A DNA stretch of 64,000 bases. Origin: Clostridiales bacterium (GTDB lineage: Bacteria; Bacillota; Clostridia; Christensenellales; Pumilibacteraceae). The stretch lies in the NCBI GenBank assembly GCA_014799665.1, contig JAAVHP010000029.1, positions 113,456 through 177,455 on the forward strand, given 5' to 3'. Made by a program: the position numbers and the translations under genes. A model generated the notes under the pieces. The model did no database searches. It worked only from the letters and a program-made list of their open reading frames with translations, and had not been told where the DNA came from. Below, in pieces: positions 33,022 to 40,303 of this stretch (the stretch's first letter is position 1; every line of letters starts with the position of its first letter).

Positions 33022-36000
33022 TTTTCTACTTTGAGAATGGCATTATGTCCATTAATGTCGGCGGCTTCGCCGTCCGTCGCAAGCTTAATCACTTCGACCG
33101 AAAGCGTCACCTTAGCTATGCGCTCGCCGTGGAGCGCGAACGTTTTTTCTATGAACTCGTCGCCCGCCCAGTAAAGCTTGATACGGTCGGTAACGTCGAA
33201 CCCGCTACTCTTGCGCAAGGTCTGGACCTTAGAGATTATCTCGCGCGCGCCGCCCTCTAAGAGAAGGTCCTCGGTGAGATTTATATCGAGCGCAACGGTC
33301 ATATCAAGATCGGCTTCCACGCAGTAGCCTTCCGCACCGCGCGTTGCTATCAGCATATCGTCTTTGGTGAGCTCTACCTGCTCGCCGTCGACCTCGAACT
33401 TATATATATTACCCGCCAAAACGGTTTTAGCGGCAACGTCGCCGTTATCGGCTAAGTGCGTGCGTATCGCGCCCACCTTTTTGCCGTACTTGGGACCGAC
33501 GGTCTTTAACTGCGGTTTTACGTCGTAACCGGTAAGCTCGCTCGTGCCGCCGACCTCGACAGCCTTAACGTTGAGCTCGTCGGCGAGGATATCGGCGTAC
33601 TCGATCGGGAACTCGCCCGCGACTATCGCTTTGCCGAGCGTTTGACGGTTTTTAAGCCCGCTCTTGTTACGCGCCGCGCGACCGAGCTCCGCCGCCTTGA
33701 TAACGCGCTCCATATCGCACGTAAGCTTTTCGTTGATGAGCTTTTTGTCTGGCTTGGGGAAGTCCGCCGTATGCACGGACAGCGGCGCTTTTTCGTCTAC
33801 CGTGCGAACTATGTTTTGATAGATCTCCTCGGCGATAAACGGCGTGTACGGCGCGACCAAACGCGCGAGCGTTTCGAGCACTGTATACAGCGTGTAGAAC
33901 GCCGTGGTCTTGTCGGTCGTCATGCCGCCCGCCCAGTAGCGCTCGCGGCAGCGGCGCACGTACCAGTTGGACAGTTTGTCGGTAAAGTCGGCAATAGCGC
34001 GCGCCGTTTCGTACAGCTTGTATTGCGTAAGCCCGTCGTCCACAAACTTGACGAGTTCGTTAAGCTCGCTCAGCGCCCACTTATCCATGAGCGTGTATTT
34101 GAGCTTTTTCTTATCGACCTTGGTCGGGTCGAAGCTGTCTATATCGGCGTACATTACGTAGAACGCGTAGGTGTTGTACAGCGTGCCGAGGAACTTGTTC
34201 TGCGACTCGGACACCGCTTTCATATAGAACCTGCTCGGCAGGTACGGCGCGGAGTTCGTGTAGTAGTACCAGCGTACCGCGTCCGCGCCCGTCGCGTCGA
34301 GGACGGAGAACGGGTCGACTACGTTGCCGAGGTGCTTGGACTGTTTCCTGCCCTGCTCGTCGGTTACGTGACCGAGCACCAAGCAGTTCTTGAACGGTGC
34401 CTTGTCGAAAAGAAGGGTCGAGATAACGAGCAAGGTGTAGAACCAGCCGCGCGTTTGGTCGACCGCTTCCGATATGAAATCGGCGGGGAAGGTTTTTTCG
34501 AAAACCTCTTTATTCTCGAACGGATAATGATACTGCGCGAACGGCATAGAGCCCGAATCGTACCAGCAGTCTATGACCTCGGGCGTGCGCTTCATCGTGC
34601 CGCCGCAAGCGCATTTATAGGTCGCGCCGTCGACGAACGGCTTGTGAAGCTCGATATCGCCTTTTATTCCGCACTTGTCTTTGAGTTCCTGCTTGCTGCC
34701 GATAGCCTCGGTCTTGCCGCACTTGTCGCATACCCAGATAGGCAGCGGCGTGCCCCAATACCTGTCGCGCGACAAGCCCCAGTCGATAACGTTTTCGAGG
34801 AAGTTGCCCATCCTGCCCGTACCGATGCTCTCGGGATACCAATTGACCGAAGCGTTGTTCTTTATCAGCTTGTCCTTGACGGCGGTCGTCTTAATGAACC
34901 AGCTTTCGCGCGCGTAGTACAGAAGCGGCGTATTGCACCGCCAGCAGAACGGATAGCTGTGCGTGTACGACGGCGCGGATACGAGTTGACCGCGCGATTT
35001 AAGCTCGGCGATTATGTCCTTGTCCGCGTCCTTGCAGAACTTGCCCTCGAACTGTTTGGGCTCGGTGAACCGTCCTCGCTCGTCTATCGTCTTTACGAAC
35101 GGAAGCCCGTTATCCCGCCCGACGCGCGCGTCGTCCTCGCCGAACGCTGGCGCTATATGTACTATGCCCGTGCCGTCGGTAAGCGTTACGTAACCGTCGC
35201 TGACTATTTTATAGCAGTCGGCTTTGCCGTTATAGGTCTTGTAAAGCGGCTCGTACTTAACGCCGACGAGCGCGCTGCCCTTATAAGTTTTGAGCGTGGT
35301 ATATTCTTTAAAATGCTTGTCCACAAGCTCTTTCGCAAGAACGTATTTGTTGCCGTCCGCTTCGATAAGAATATAATCGAACTTGGCGTTTACACACAGC
35401 GCAACGTTAGAGGGAAGCGTCCACGGCGTGGTCGTCCACGCGAGGATATAGCACCCGCCCTCGAAGTCGGATTTGAACCCGACGACCGCCGTGCGCTCGG
35501 TAACGTCTTTATAGCCCTGCGCCACCTCGTGCGACGACAGCGCCGTGCCGCAGCGCGGGCAGTATGGAACGATCTTGTGACCTTTGTAGATAAGCCCGCG
35601 ATCGAATATGGTTTTAAGCGACCACCAAACACTTTCGATATACTTGTCGTCGTATGTCACGTAGGGGTTGTCCATGTCCGCCCAATAGCCTACGCGGTCG
35701 GACATTTTTTCCCACTCCGACTTGTACTTCCAAACGCTCTGCTTGCACTTCTCGATGAACGGCTCTACGCCGTACTTCTCTATATCCTGTTTGCCGTCGA
35801 TATTGAGCGATTTCTCGACTTCGAGCTCGACGGGCAGACCGTGCGTATCCCAGCCCGCCTTTCTCAAAACGTGCTTACCCTTCATGGTATGGAAGCGCGG
35901 AATAATATCCTTCATGGTGCGCGTCAAAACGTGCCCCACGTGCGGCTTGCCGTTGGCGGTCGGCGGACCGTCGTAGAACGAAAATTCCTCGCCGCCCTCG

Positions 36001-36101
36001 CGCGCCGTTATGCTCTTGTTGAATACGTCGTTTTCTTTCCAGAACTCGGCGATCTTCTTTTCCATGCCGACCGCGTCGTATGCCGTTACCTTCTTGTACA
36101 T
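33015..36101 (-). CDS. ileS: Isoleucyl-tRNA synthetase
   Basis: Charges tRNA-Ile. 1028 residues, the length of the eukaryotic-like/type 2 form common in Clostridia. The HIGH signature is GPPTANGKPHVGHVL. The editing domain contains GTGIVHIAPAFGEDD. The KMSKS loop reads GRKQSKHLGN, with Gln in place of Met. Two zinc-type Cys pairs occur (VCDKCGKT and YKCACGGT). There is no room for a T-box: the HlyIII gene ends 17 bases upstream. Confidence 0.96.
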   Translation of the reverse strand: MYKKVTAYDAVGMEKKIAEFWKENDVFNKSITAREGGEEFSFYDGPPTANGKPHVGHVLTRTMKDIIPRFHTMKGKHVLRKAGWDTHGLPVELEVEKSLNIDGKQDIEKYGVEPFIEKCKQSVWKYKSEWEKMSDRVGYWADMDNPYVTYDDKYIESVWWSLKTIFDRGLIYKGHKIVPYCPRCGTALSSHEVAQGYKDVTERTAVVGFKSDFEGGCYILAWTTTPWTLPSNVALCVNAKFDYILIEADGNKYVLAKELVDKHFKEYTTLKTYKGSALVGVKYEPLYKTYNGKADCYKIVSDGYVTLTDGTGIVHIAPAFGEDDARVGRDNGLPFVKTIDERGRFTEPKQFEGKFCKDADKDIIAELKSRGQLVSAPSYTHSYPFCWRCNTPLLYYARESWFIKTTAVKDKLIKNNASVNWYPESIGTGRMGNFLENVIDWGLSRDRYWGTPLPIWVCDKCGKTEAIGSKQELKDKCGIKGDIELHKPFVDGATYKCACGGTMKRTPEVIDCWYDSGSMPFAQYHYPFENKEVFEKTFPADFISEAVDQTRGWFYTLLVISTLLFDKAPFKNCLVLGHVTDEQGRKQSKHLGNVVDPFSVLDATGADAVRWYYYTNSAPYLPSRFYMKAVSESQNKFLGTLYNTYAFYVMYADIDSFDPTKVDKKKLKYTLMDKWALSELNELVKFVDDGLTQYKLYETARAIADFTDKLSNWYVRRCRERYWAGGMTTDKTTAFYTLYTVLETLARLVAPYTPFIAEEIYQNIVRTVDEKAPLSVHTADFPKPDKKLINEKLTCDMERVIKAAELGRAARNKSGLKNRQTLGKAIVAGEFPIEYADILADELNVKAVEVGGTSELTGYDVKPQLKTVGPKYGKKVGAIRTHLADNGDVAAKTVLAGNIYKFEVDGEQVELTKDDMLIATRGAEGYCVEADLDMTVALDINLTEDLLLEGGAREIISKVQTLRKSSGFDVTDRIKLYWAGDEFIEKTFALHGERIAKVTLSVEVIKLATDGEAADINGHNAILKVEKC

Positions 36102-36117
36102 GATTCGATTGACCCTC

Positions 36118-36789
36118 TTAAAACAAGTAAATATAAACGCCTACAAAGTGCAATACCGCACCGCAAATAACGAATAAATGCCAGATTACGTGCCGCGCCG
36201 GAAGAGTGCGTATGGCGCACACAATAGTGCCGATCAAGTAAACCGCGCAACCGCTTATTGCGAACGAGAACAGCTCCCAGCCGCAGATCGATAAAATCCG
36301 AGGTACGCCCGCGGCGCAAGCAACCGCTACAAGCACGTATAATATCAAGCTTATCAACCTGTATTCCTTGATATTGACTGCGTTCAGTACCGTAGCCGCC
36401 GCGACAGCCGCCGCAATGATCGAGAACAGTACGTAGCCCCACGCCGCGTCGATTTCCCCGCCGCTCGGCAAGCCGATAAGGAGAATAGGCGCCATTACGC
36501 CAAGCATGAGCAGGGCTATAATGCAACGCTCGAACCTGCGCATAACGCGGACGGCTTGCTTATCGGGGTTAGCGATATGCCCGAGCGCGCCGACGGTGAA
36601 CGCTATAAGCGGCATAAGCCCGAACACGCACGACGAAAAAGCCTGCATCGCGCCATCCGCTTTTATCAATAAAAAAACGAGCCCGACAAACGATAACGCC
36701 GCGGCAACCGCATAGGTTATAAAGTTTGTCAGTTCTTCCGGTTTACTGTACGCGGTCTCCCGCGTAGTTTGTACCTCGGCACTGCTCAT
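36118..36789 (-). CDS. Hemolysin III / PAQR family membrane protein
   Basis: 223 residues with seven predicted membrane helices. The N-terminal YSKPEELTNFITYAVAAALS and the C-terminal ARHVIWHLFVICGAVLHFVGVYIYL match the HlyIII pattern, including the His pair (WH...LH) expected to bind zinc. The usual THG after the first motif reads TYA here. Bacterial members are membrane-homeostasis or hydrolase-like proteins, not proven toxins. It may be co-transcribed with ileS. Confidence 0.8.
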   Translation of the reverse strand: MSSAEVQTTRETAYSKPEELTNFITYAVAAALSFVGLVFLLIKADGAMQAFSSCVFGLMPLIAFTVGALGHIANPDKQAVRVMRRFERCIIALLMLGVMAPILLIGLPSGGEIDAAWGYVLFSIIAAAVAAATVLNAVNIKEYRLISLILYVLVAVACAAGVPRILSICGWELFSFAISGCAVYLIGTIVCAIRTLPARHVIWHLFVICGAVLHFVGVYIYLF

Positions 36790-36830
36790 GAAATAAGTAT
36801 AACATATAACGCAACTTCGGTCAATCGATT

Positions 36831-36955
36831 CTTACTTCTTTTAGAAAAGAAGTAAGCAAGAAAATTTCAGTGTCGTGTGTTTACTTTAATGTTCGTTTTT
36901 TATACACCCGATTATTTTCGCTTCGTTGTTTATTGCTTTACGCGATTATTTTCGA
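36831..36955 (+). repeat. Family 3 intergenic repeat, copy 1 (hairpin plus conserved tail)
   Basis: CTTACTTCTTTT and AAAAGAAGTAAG form a hairpin, followed by GCAAGAAAATTTCAGTGTCG and then ATTGCTTTACGC. The same order occurs at 62792-62910, where the stem reads CCCACTTC/GAAGTGGG, a paired change. It occupies the gap between the HlyIII and kinase genes. Confidence 0.65.
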
Positions 36956-36988
36956 AAAATATGATTACTATTAATTCTCCCTAAATTA

Positions 36989-37017
36989 TTGACAAATTCG
37001 TTCTTATCCTTTATAAT
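36989..37017 (+). promoter_or_regulatory. Consensus promoter of the protein kinase gene
   Basis: TTGACA (36989-36994), 17-base spacer, TATAAT (37012-37017). The start codon is at 37044. Confidence 0.8.
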
Positions 37018-37043
37018 TATATATTGAGGAAATGTAGGCGCAA

Positions 37044-38057
37044 ATGCAAGACCCCCGCGACATAAGAACTATATGCCTTCACTGCTTCGGTACGCTCGAC
37101 CCGCGCACCCGTATTTGCACACGTTGCGGAAAACGCGCGACTGACGAAGTCACGGCGCTCGGCGCACTGCCCTTGCGCACTCTGCTTGCAGGACGGTACC
37201 TTATCGGGCTTCCGCTCGGTCGGGGCGGTTTCGGTATAACGTACAAAGCGTATGACATACTGACCTGCACGGCTGTCGCTATCAAGGAATTCTTCCCCAA
37301 GGGTTATACCAAGCGCGCGCCGCGCGCAACGGCGGTCGAGGTCGACGGACCGGACAACGCCCGAGCGTTTAACTATTGGCTTACCGCGTTCATACAGGAA
37401 GCCAAGGTCTTGACCTCTATCAAGCACCTCGACGGCATAGTCAGTATTTACGATTTCTTCCTTACGAACAACACCGCTTATATCGCCATGGAATACCTGA
37501 ACGGTATGAGCTTGCACCATTTCATAAACGGGCGCGGCGGCAGACTATCCATGTCCGAAACGCTCAATATCATGCGCCCCGTGCTCGAAACCATGCTCAG
37601 GCTGCACCAGCACGGCGTTATCCATAAAGACATTTCGCCCGAGAACATTCAGATAGTCGACAACAAGGCAATAAAGCTAATCGACTTCGGTGCGGCGTCC
37701 ATTTATACCCAGAACGTACAGAAACCGTTCTTCGTTCTCAAAAAGGGCTACTCCCCGCTCGAACTGTACACGCAAGGCGGCTCGCAAGGCCCGTGGACGG
37801 ATATATACGAATTGGGCGCAACGATATACACCTGCTTGGTCGGCAATCCCCCGCCCGAAGCGACGGAACGCAGGCTCAACGACAGGATCGTTCCCCCGTC
37901 CATGCTCAACGTAAAAATTCAGCCCGTGCGCGAAAAATCACTGCTTAAAGCCTTATCGATCTACCCCAAAGACAGATACTCGAATATCGCCGCCTTCCAG
38001 CAAATGTTCTACGGCGAGTTCATGCCGAACTCCTTCGTCCATTCCAAAACCCAGTAA
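37044..38057 (+). CDS. Serine/threonine protein kinase with N-terminal zinc ribbon
   Basis: 337 residues. Cys11, Cys14, Cys25 and Cys28 form a C-x2-C...C-x2-C zinc ribbon. The kinase domain follows: glycine loop GRGGFG at 59-64, Lys81 in VAIKEFFPKG, catalytic HKDISPEN at 194-201 and DFG at 214-216. There is no membrane helix or PASTA domain, so it differs from PrkC and is probably a soluble signalling kinase. The AIKEFFP form is typical of a group of Clostridial kinases next to FHA or phosphatase genes, but none is adjacent here. It has its own promoter and terminator. Confidence 0.9.
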   Translation: MQDPRDIRTICLHCFGTLDPRTRICTRCGKRATDEVTALGALPLRTLLAGRYLIGLPLGRGGFGITYKAYDILTCTAVAIKEFFPKGYTKRAPRATAVEVDGPDNARAFNYWLTAFIQEAKVLTSIKHLDGIVSIYDFFLTNNTAYIAMEYLNGMSLHHFINGRGGRLSMSETLNIMRPVLETMLRLHQHGVIHKDISPENIQIVDNKAIKLIDFGAASIYTQNVQKPFFVLKKGYSPLELYTQGGSQGPWTDIYELGATIYTCLVGNPPPEATERRLNDRIVPPSMLNVKIQPVREKSLLKALSIYPKDRYSNIAAFQQMFYGEFMPNSFVHSKTQ

Positions 38058-38086
38058 AGAAGCAAGCGCAAAAACATACAAATACA

Positions 38087-38128
38087 AAAATGCTCTCGAA
38101 CGACTTGTCCAAGAGCATTTTTATTTTT
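38087..38128 (+). terminator. Intrinsic terminator of the kinase gene
   Basis: AATGCTCT (38089-38096) pairs with AGAGCATT (38112-38119), followed by TTTATTTTT. Confidence 0.75.
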
Positions 38129-38142
38129 AACTCAATTGAAAT

Positions 38143-39150
38143 CTAATTATTAAATATTGTTTCGTCAAATAAATACCCATCTTTATTTTTGCGTATCCCG
38201 TAAGCGGTTTGTTTTACTAAGCCGAACATTTTGCTCCCGTTAATCCCGACACAGTTATTTATTGATAAGAGGAGTTTTTCAGCACAGGGATGGAATGTGG
38301 AGGTTGTGATAAATATTCCCCTGCTACCGCCCTTTGCATTTAGTGCGCCATAAAACTCACGAACTTCTTTTTCGGTGATCTGTATATTTTTTCGGCACTT
38401 TGCCTGAACCATAATCTGCTCTGTAAATCCGAGTTCTTCAATGGTATCGATTACCACGTCTATGCCACCGTCATTTGTTCCGCCTATTACCTCACAATTA
38501 AGCACGTCTCTACCTGTAATAATAAAGTATTTTTCAAGCAAATTAGAAACAAATCTCTCAAAAAAATCTCCTCCGCAATCACATAAACGTTCTAAAAAGA
38601 TTTTTTCGAAAGTTTCTTCCGCAACAGCCTGTTTTGGATAAACTTTCTTTTCTATTTGCACCGGCAAAGAATATTTTCCGTCTTCCAAAAGTATTTTCTT
38701 AGTGTTAATTAAACTGCTCAATAAATTCCCTGCCAATCCTTTCAAAGCGTTATCATCAGCAACTGTTTTTGTTTTATCCGTTTTGAAATGTTTTTGAAGC
38801 GTAGCATATAAATCTTTCTTTGTATACGGCTTTTTCTTTAAAAAAGCTAATATTGCATTTCTGCATTGATCCTCTTCAACTATAACTGCTCTTTCCTTTA
38901 TTAACACGTAATTACCGTTTTCGTTTTTTATATCGCCGTTAGAACACATTTCACTTAAAACAGAACCAGCGTAGCTCCGAATGTTATTACATTTTGAGTT
39001 ACTTGATTTACTTTGTTTTTCTTTATCGAAAAAACCAAAAGCGTCTAAAACAGCGTCCATAATTTCTTTACGTGTTGACGATTTATCTGAAGAAAGATAG
39101 TCCGATATTACTGTTTTTACTTTTTGTTTTTCGTTACTCGTTATCGCCAT
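38143..39150 (-). CDS. Mrr-like restriction endonuclease
   Basis: 335 residues. The C-terminal half is an Mrr-type PD-(D/E)xK nuclease domain: FFERFVSNLLEKYFI, then GGTNDGGIDVVID (catalytic Asp), then IMVQAKCR (Gln-x-Lys), followed by GSRGIFITTSTFHPCAEKLL. The N-terminal half looks like helical or winged-helix repeats (RKEIMDAVLDAFG..., RNAILAFLKKKPYTKKDLYATLQKHF) that may read DNA. No methylase is adjacent, fitting a type IV enzyme that attacks modified DNA. The gene is much more AT-rich than its neighbours, suggesting recent transfer. Confidence 0.85.
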   Translation of the reverse strand: MAITSNEKQKVKTVISDYLSSDKSSTRKEIMDAVLDAFGFFDKEKQSKSSNSKCNNIRSYAGSVLSEMCSNGDIKNENGNYVLIKERAVIVEEDQCRNAILAFLKKKPYTKKDLYATLQKHFKTDKTKTVADDNALKGLAGNLLSSLINTKKILLEDGKYSLPVQIEKKVYPKQAVAEETFEKIFLERLCDCGGDFFERFVSNLLEKYFIITGRDVLNCEVIGGTNDGGIDVVIDTIEELGFTEQIMVQAKCRKNIQITEKEVREFYGALNAKGGSRGIFITTSTFHPCAEKLLLSINNCVGINGSKMFGLVKQTAYGIRKNKDGYLFDETIFNN

Positions 39151-39356
39151 AATTTTCTCCTATATAATTATATATTTTACCATAGCATAACGTTTTTTTC
39201 AAGCGTATCGTCTAAGAAAAACTTACTTTAAATTTTAGTACAATCAACTCATTGAGCGGTCACTTCATTATAGCAAATTAAAAAGCACGACTTTATATCG
39301 CGCTTTCAACTTAAAGTAAGATATGCTATAAATTACAAAAAACACCTCGTTGTTTG

Positions 39357-39809
39357 TTATTCCGTTTTATTGCCCGTAAGCTTATCATAATAGTCTTTTA
39401 GGTTATCGACTATCGTGCCGAGCGTTTTATAGAACTCAACGCGCTGTTCTTCGGTCATGTCCGCGCTGCCCGCGTTTACGGCGCGGTCGGCTTTATGCCC
39501 CACCGCTATCGCAAAGTCCTTGCCCTTATCGGTAAGCGTTATTTTGCCGTTATAGGTTTTGGCGTCGTATGCGGCCAAGTCCTTATCGCGCATAGTCGAC
39601 ACCGCGCGCGATATAGCCGCCTTATCCTCCAAGCAATATTTACTGAGCTCGCTTATCGTAAGCCCGTCCGCGTGCTCGTACAGATAATAACCGCACATAA
39701 CGTGAATGGCTTTAAGCCCGTACTCCTCCATTTCGTAAAGCTTGATCTTTTGTACGAGCTTATTGAGTTTCAGTATGGATACAGTAAAATTCTCGAATAT
39801 CTTTTCCAT
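39357..39809 (-). CDS. MarR-family transcriptional regulator
   Basis: 150 residues. The winged helix lies at about 50-115 (LTISELSKYCLEDKAAISRAVSTMRDKDLAAYDAKTYNGKITLTDKGKDFA), with dimerising helices at both ends (NLKDYYDKL at the C-terminus). Two dyads in its own promoter suggest self-repression. No efflux or enzyme gene is adjacent, so the target is unknown. Confidence 0.88.
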   Translation of the reverse strand: MEKIFENFTVSILKLNKLVQKIKLYEMEEYGLKAIHVMCGYYLYEHADGLTISELSKYCLEDKAAISRAVSTMRDKDLAAYDAKTYNGKITLTDKGKDFAIAVGHKADRAVNAGSADMTEEQRVEFYKTLGTIVDNLKDYYDKLTGNKTE

Positions 39810-39819
39810 ATTACACCGC

Positions 39820-39868
39820 GTTGATAAATCAACATTGGTATTATATCACTTGACATAGAAATTGTCAA
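39820..39868 (-). promoter_or_regulatory. MarR gene promoter with two dyad operators
   Basis: On the minus strand TTGACA (39868-39863), 17 bases, TATAAT (39845-39840). The dyad TTGACA-N7-TGTCAA (39850-39868) covers the -35, and GTTGAT-AA-ATCAAC (39820-39833) lies at the start region. Both suit autoregulation. Confidence 0.7.
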
Positions 39869-39934
39869 TTACAATACGAAACCGAAACTTAAACTTTTCT
39901 TACTTACTTCTTTTCAAAGAAGTATGGAAAATAC

Positions 39935-39963
39935 TTGATTTTTTTCAAGCAATAGCTTATAAT
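39935..39963 (+). promoter_or_regulatory. Promoter of the SRP RNA gene
   Basis: TTGATT (39935-39940), 17-base spacer, TATAAT (39958-39963). Start expected at about 39970, the first base of the SRP RNA terminal helix. Confidence 0.8.
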
Positions 39964-39968
39964 AAACG

Positions 39969-40236
39969 TACTGCGCTAGACGGAGAGTTAGCGGCGCTCT
40001 GTAACCTACAATCCGCTACAGTAGGGTTGAACACCGTCCCCGGTTTGCGTATGGGAGGTCTGTTACCGTTAGGTGACGTTGATGTTAAGGTCTTGTGCAA
40101 CGTCTGCTTGCGAACCGTGTCAGGGCTTGACCGCAGCAGCACTAAACAAGATGTGGCGTGTGCCACAAGGTAGCTTTAACGGAGTCAACCGACGGGAGAA
40201 CGCTTCGGTGCGTTTTATCAAAGGCGGCGCGCAGTA
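39969..40236 (+). ncRNA. ffs: Signal recognition particle RNA, large (Alu-containing) bacterial type
   Basis: About 268 nt. The ends TACTGCGC and GCGCAGTA pair to close the molecule. The Alu domain is visible at the 5' end (CTAGACGGAGAGTTAGCGG, then the conserved GTAGGGTTGAAC). Domain IV has the signature GTGTCAGG...AGCAGCAC around 40118-40143, with an apical loop GCTTGACCGC in place of the common GGAA. This is the scaffold of the Ffh particle for co-translational membrane targeting. A T-run and a separate terminator follow. Confidence 0.92.
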
Positions 40237-40247
40237 TTTTTGAAAGA

Positions 40248-40287
40248 AAATCCGACGAGTAAATTTCTCGTCGGATTTGTTTTTTAT
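40248..40287. terminator. Terminator between SRP RNA and the convergent GH3-like gene
   Basis: AAATCCGACGAG (40248-40259) pairs with CTCGTCGGATTT (40267-40278), with T-rich sequence on both strands. Confidence 0.85.
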
Positions 40288-40303
40288 TTTGACTGCACTC
40301 TGT

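Noticed and set aside
33642..36170. An 842-codon open frame on the plus strand opposite ileS, and similar long antisense frames opposite prfA, prmC, holB and lysS
   Set aside because: They lie entirely opposite well-supported genes, carry no recognisable domain and follow from GC-rich codon use on the real strand.
39862..40173. A 103-codon frame across the SRP RNA
   Set aside because: The sequence and its promoter are explained by the SRP RNA, whose structure elements are recognisable.
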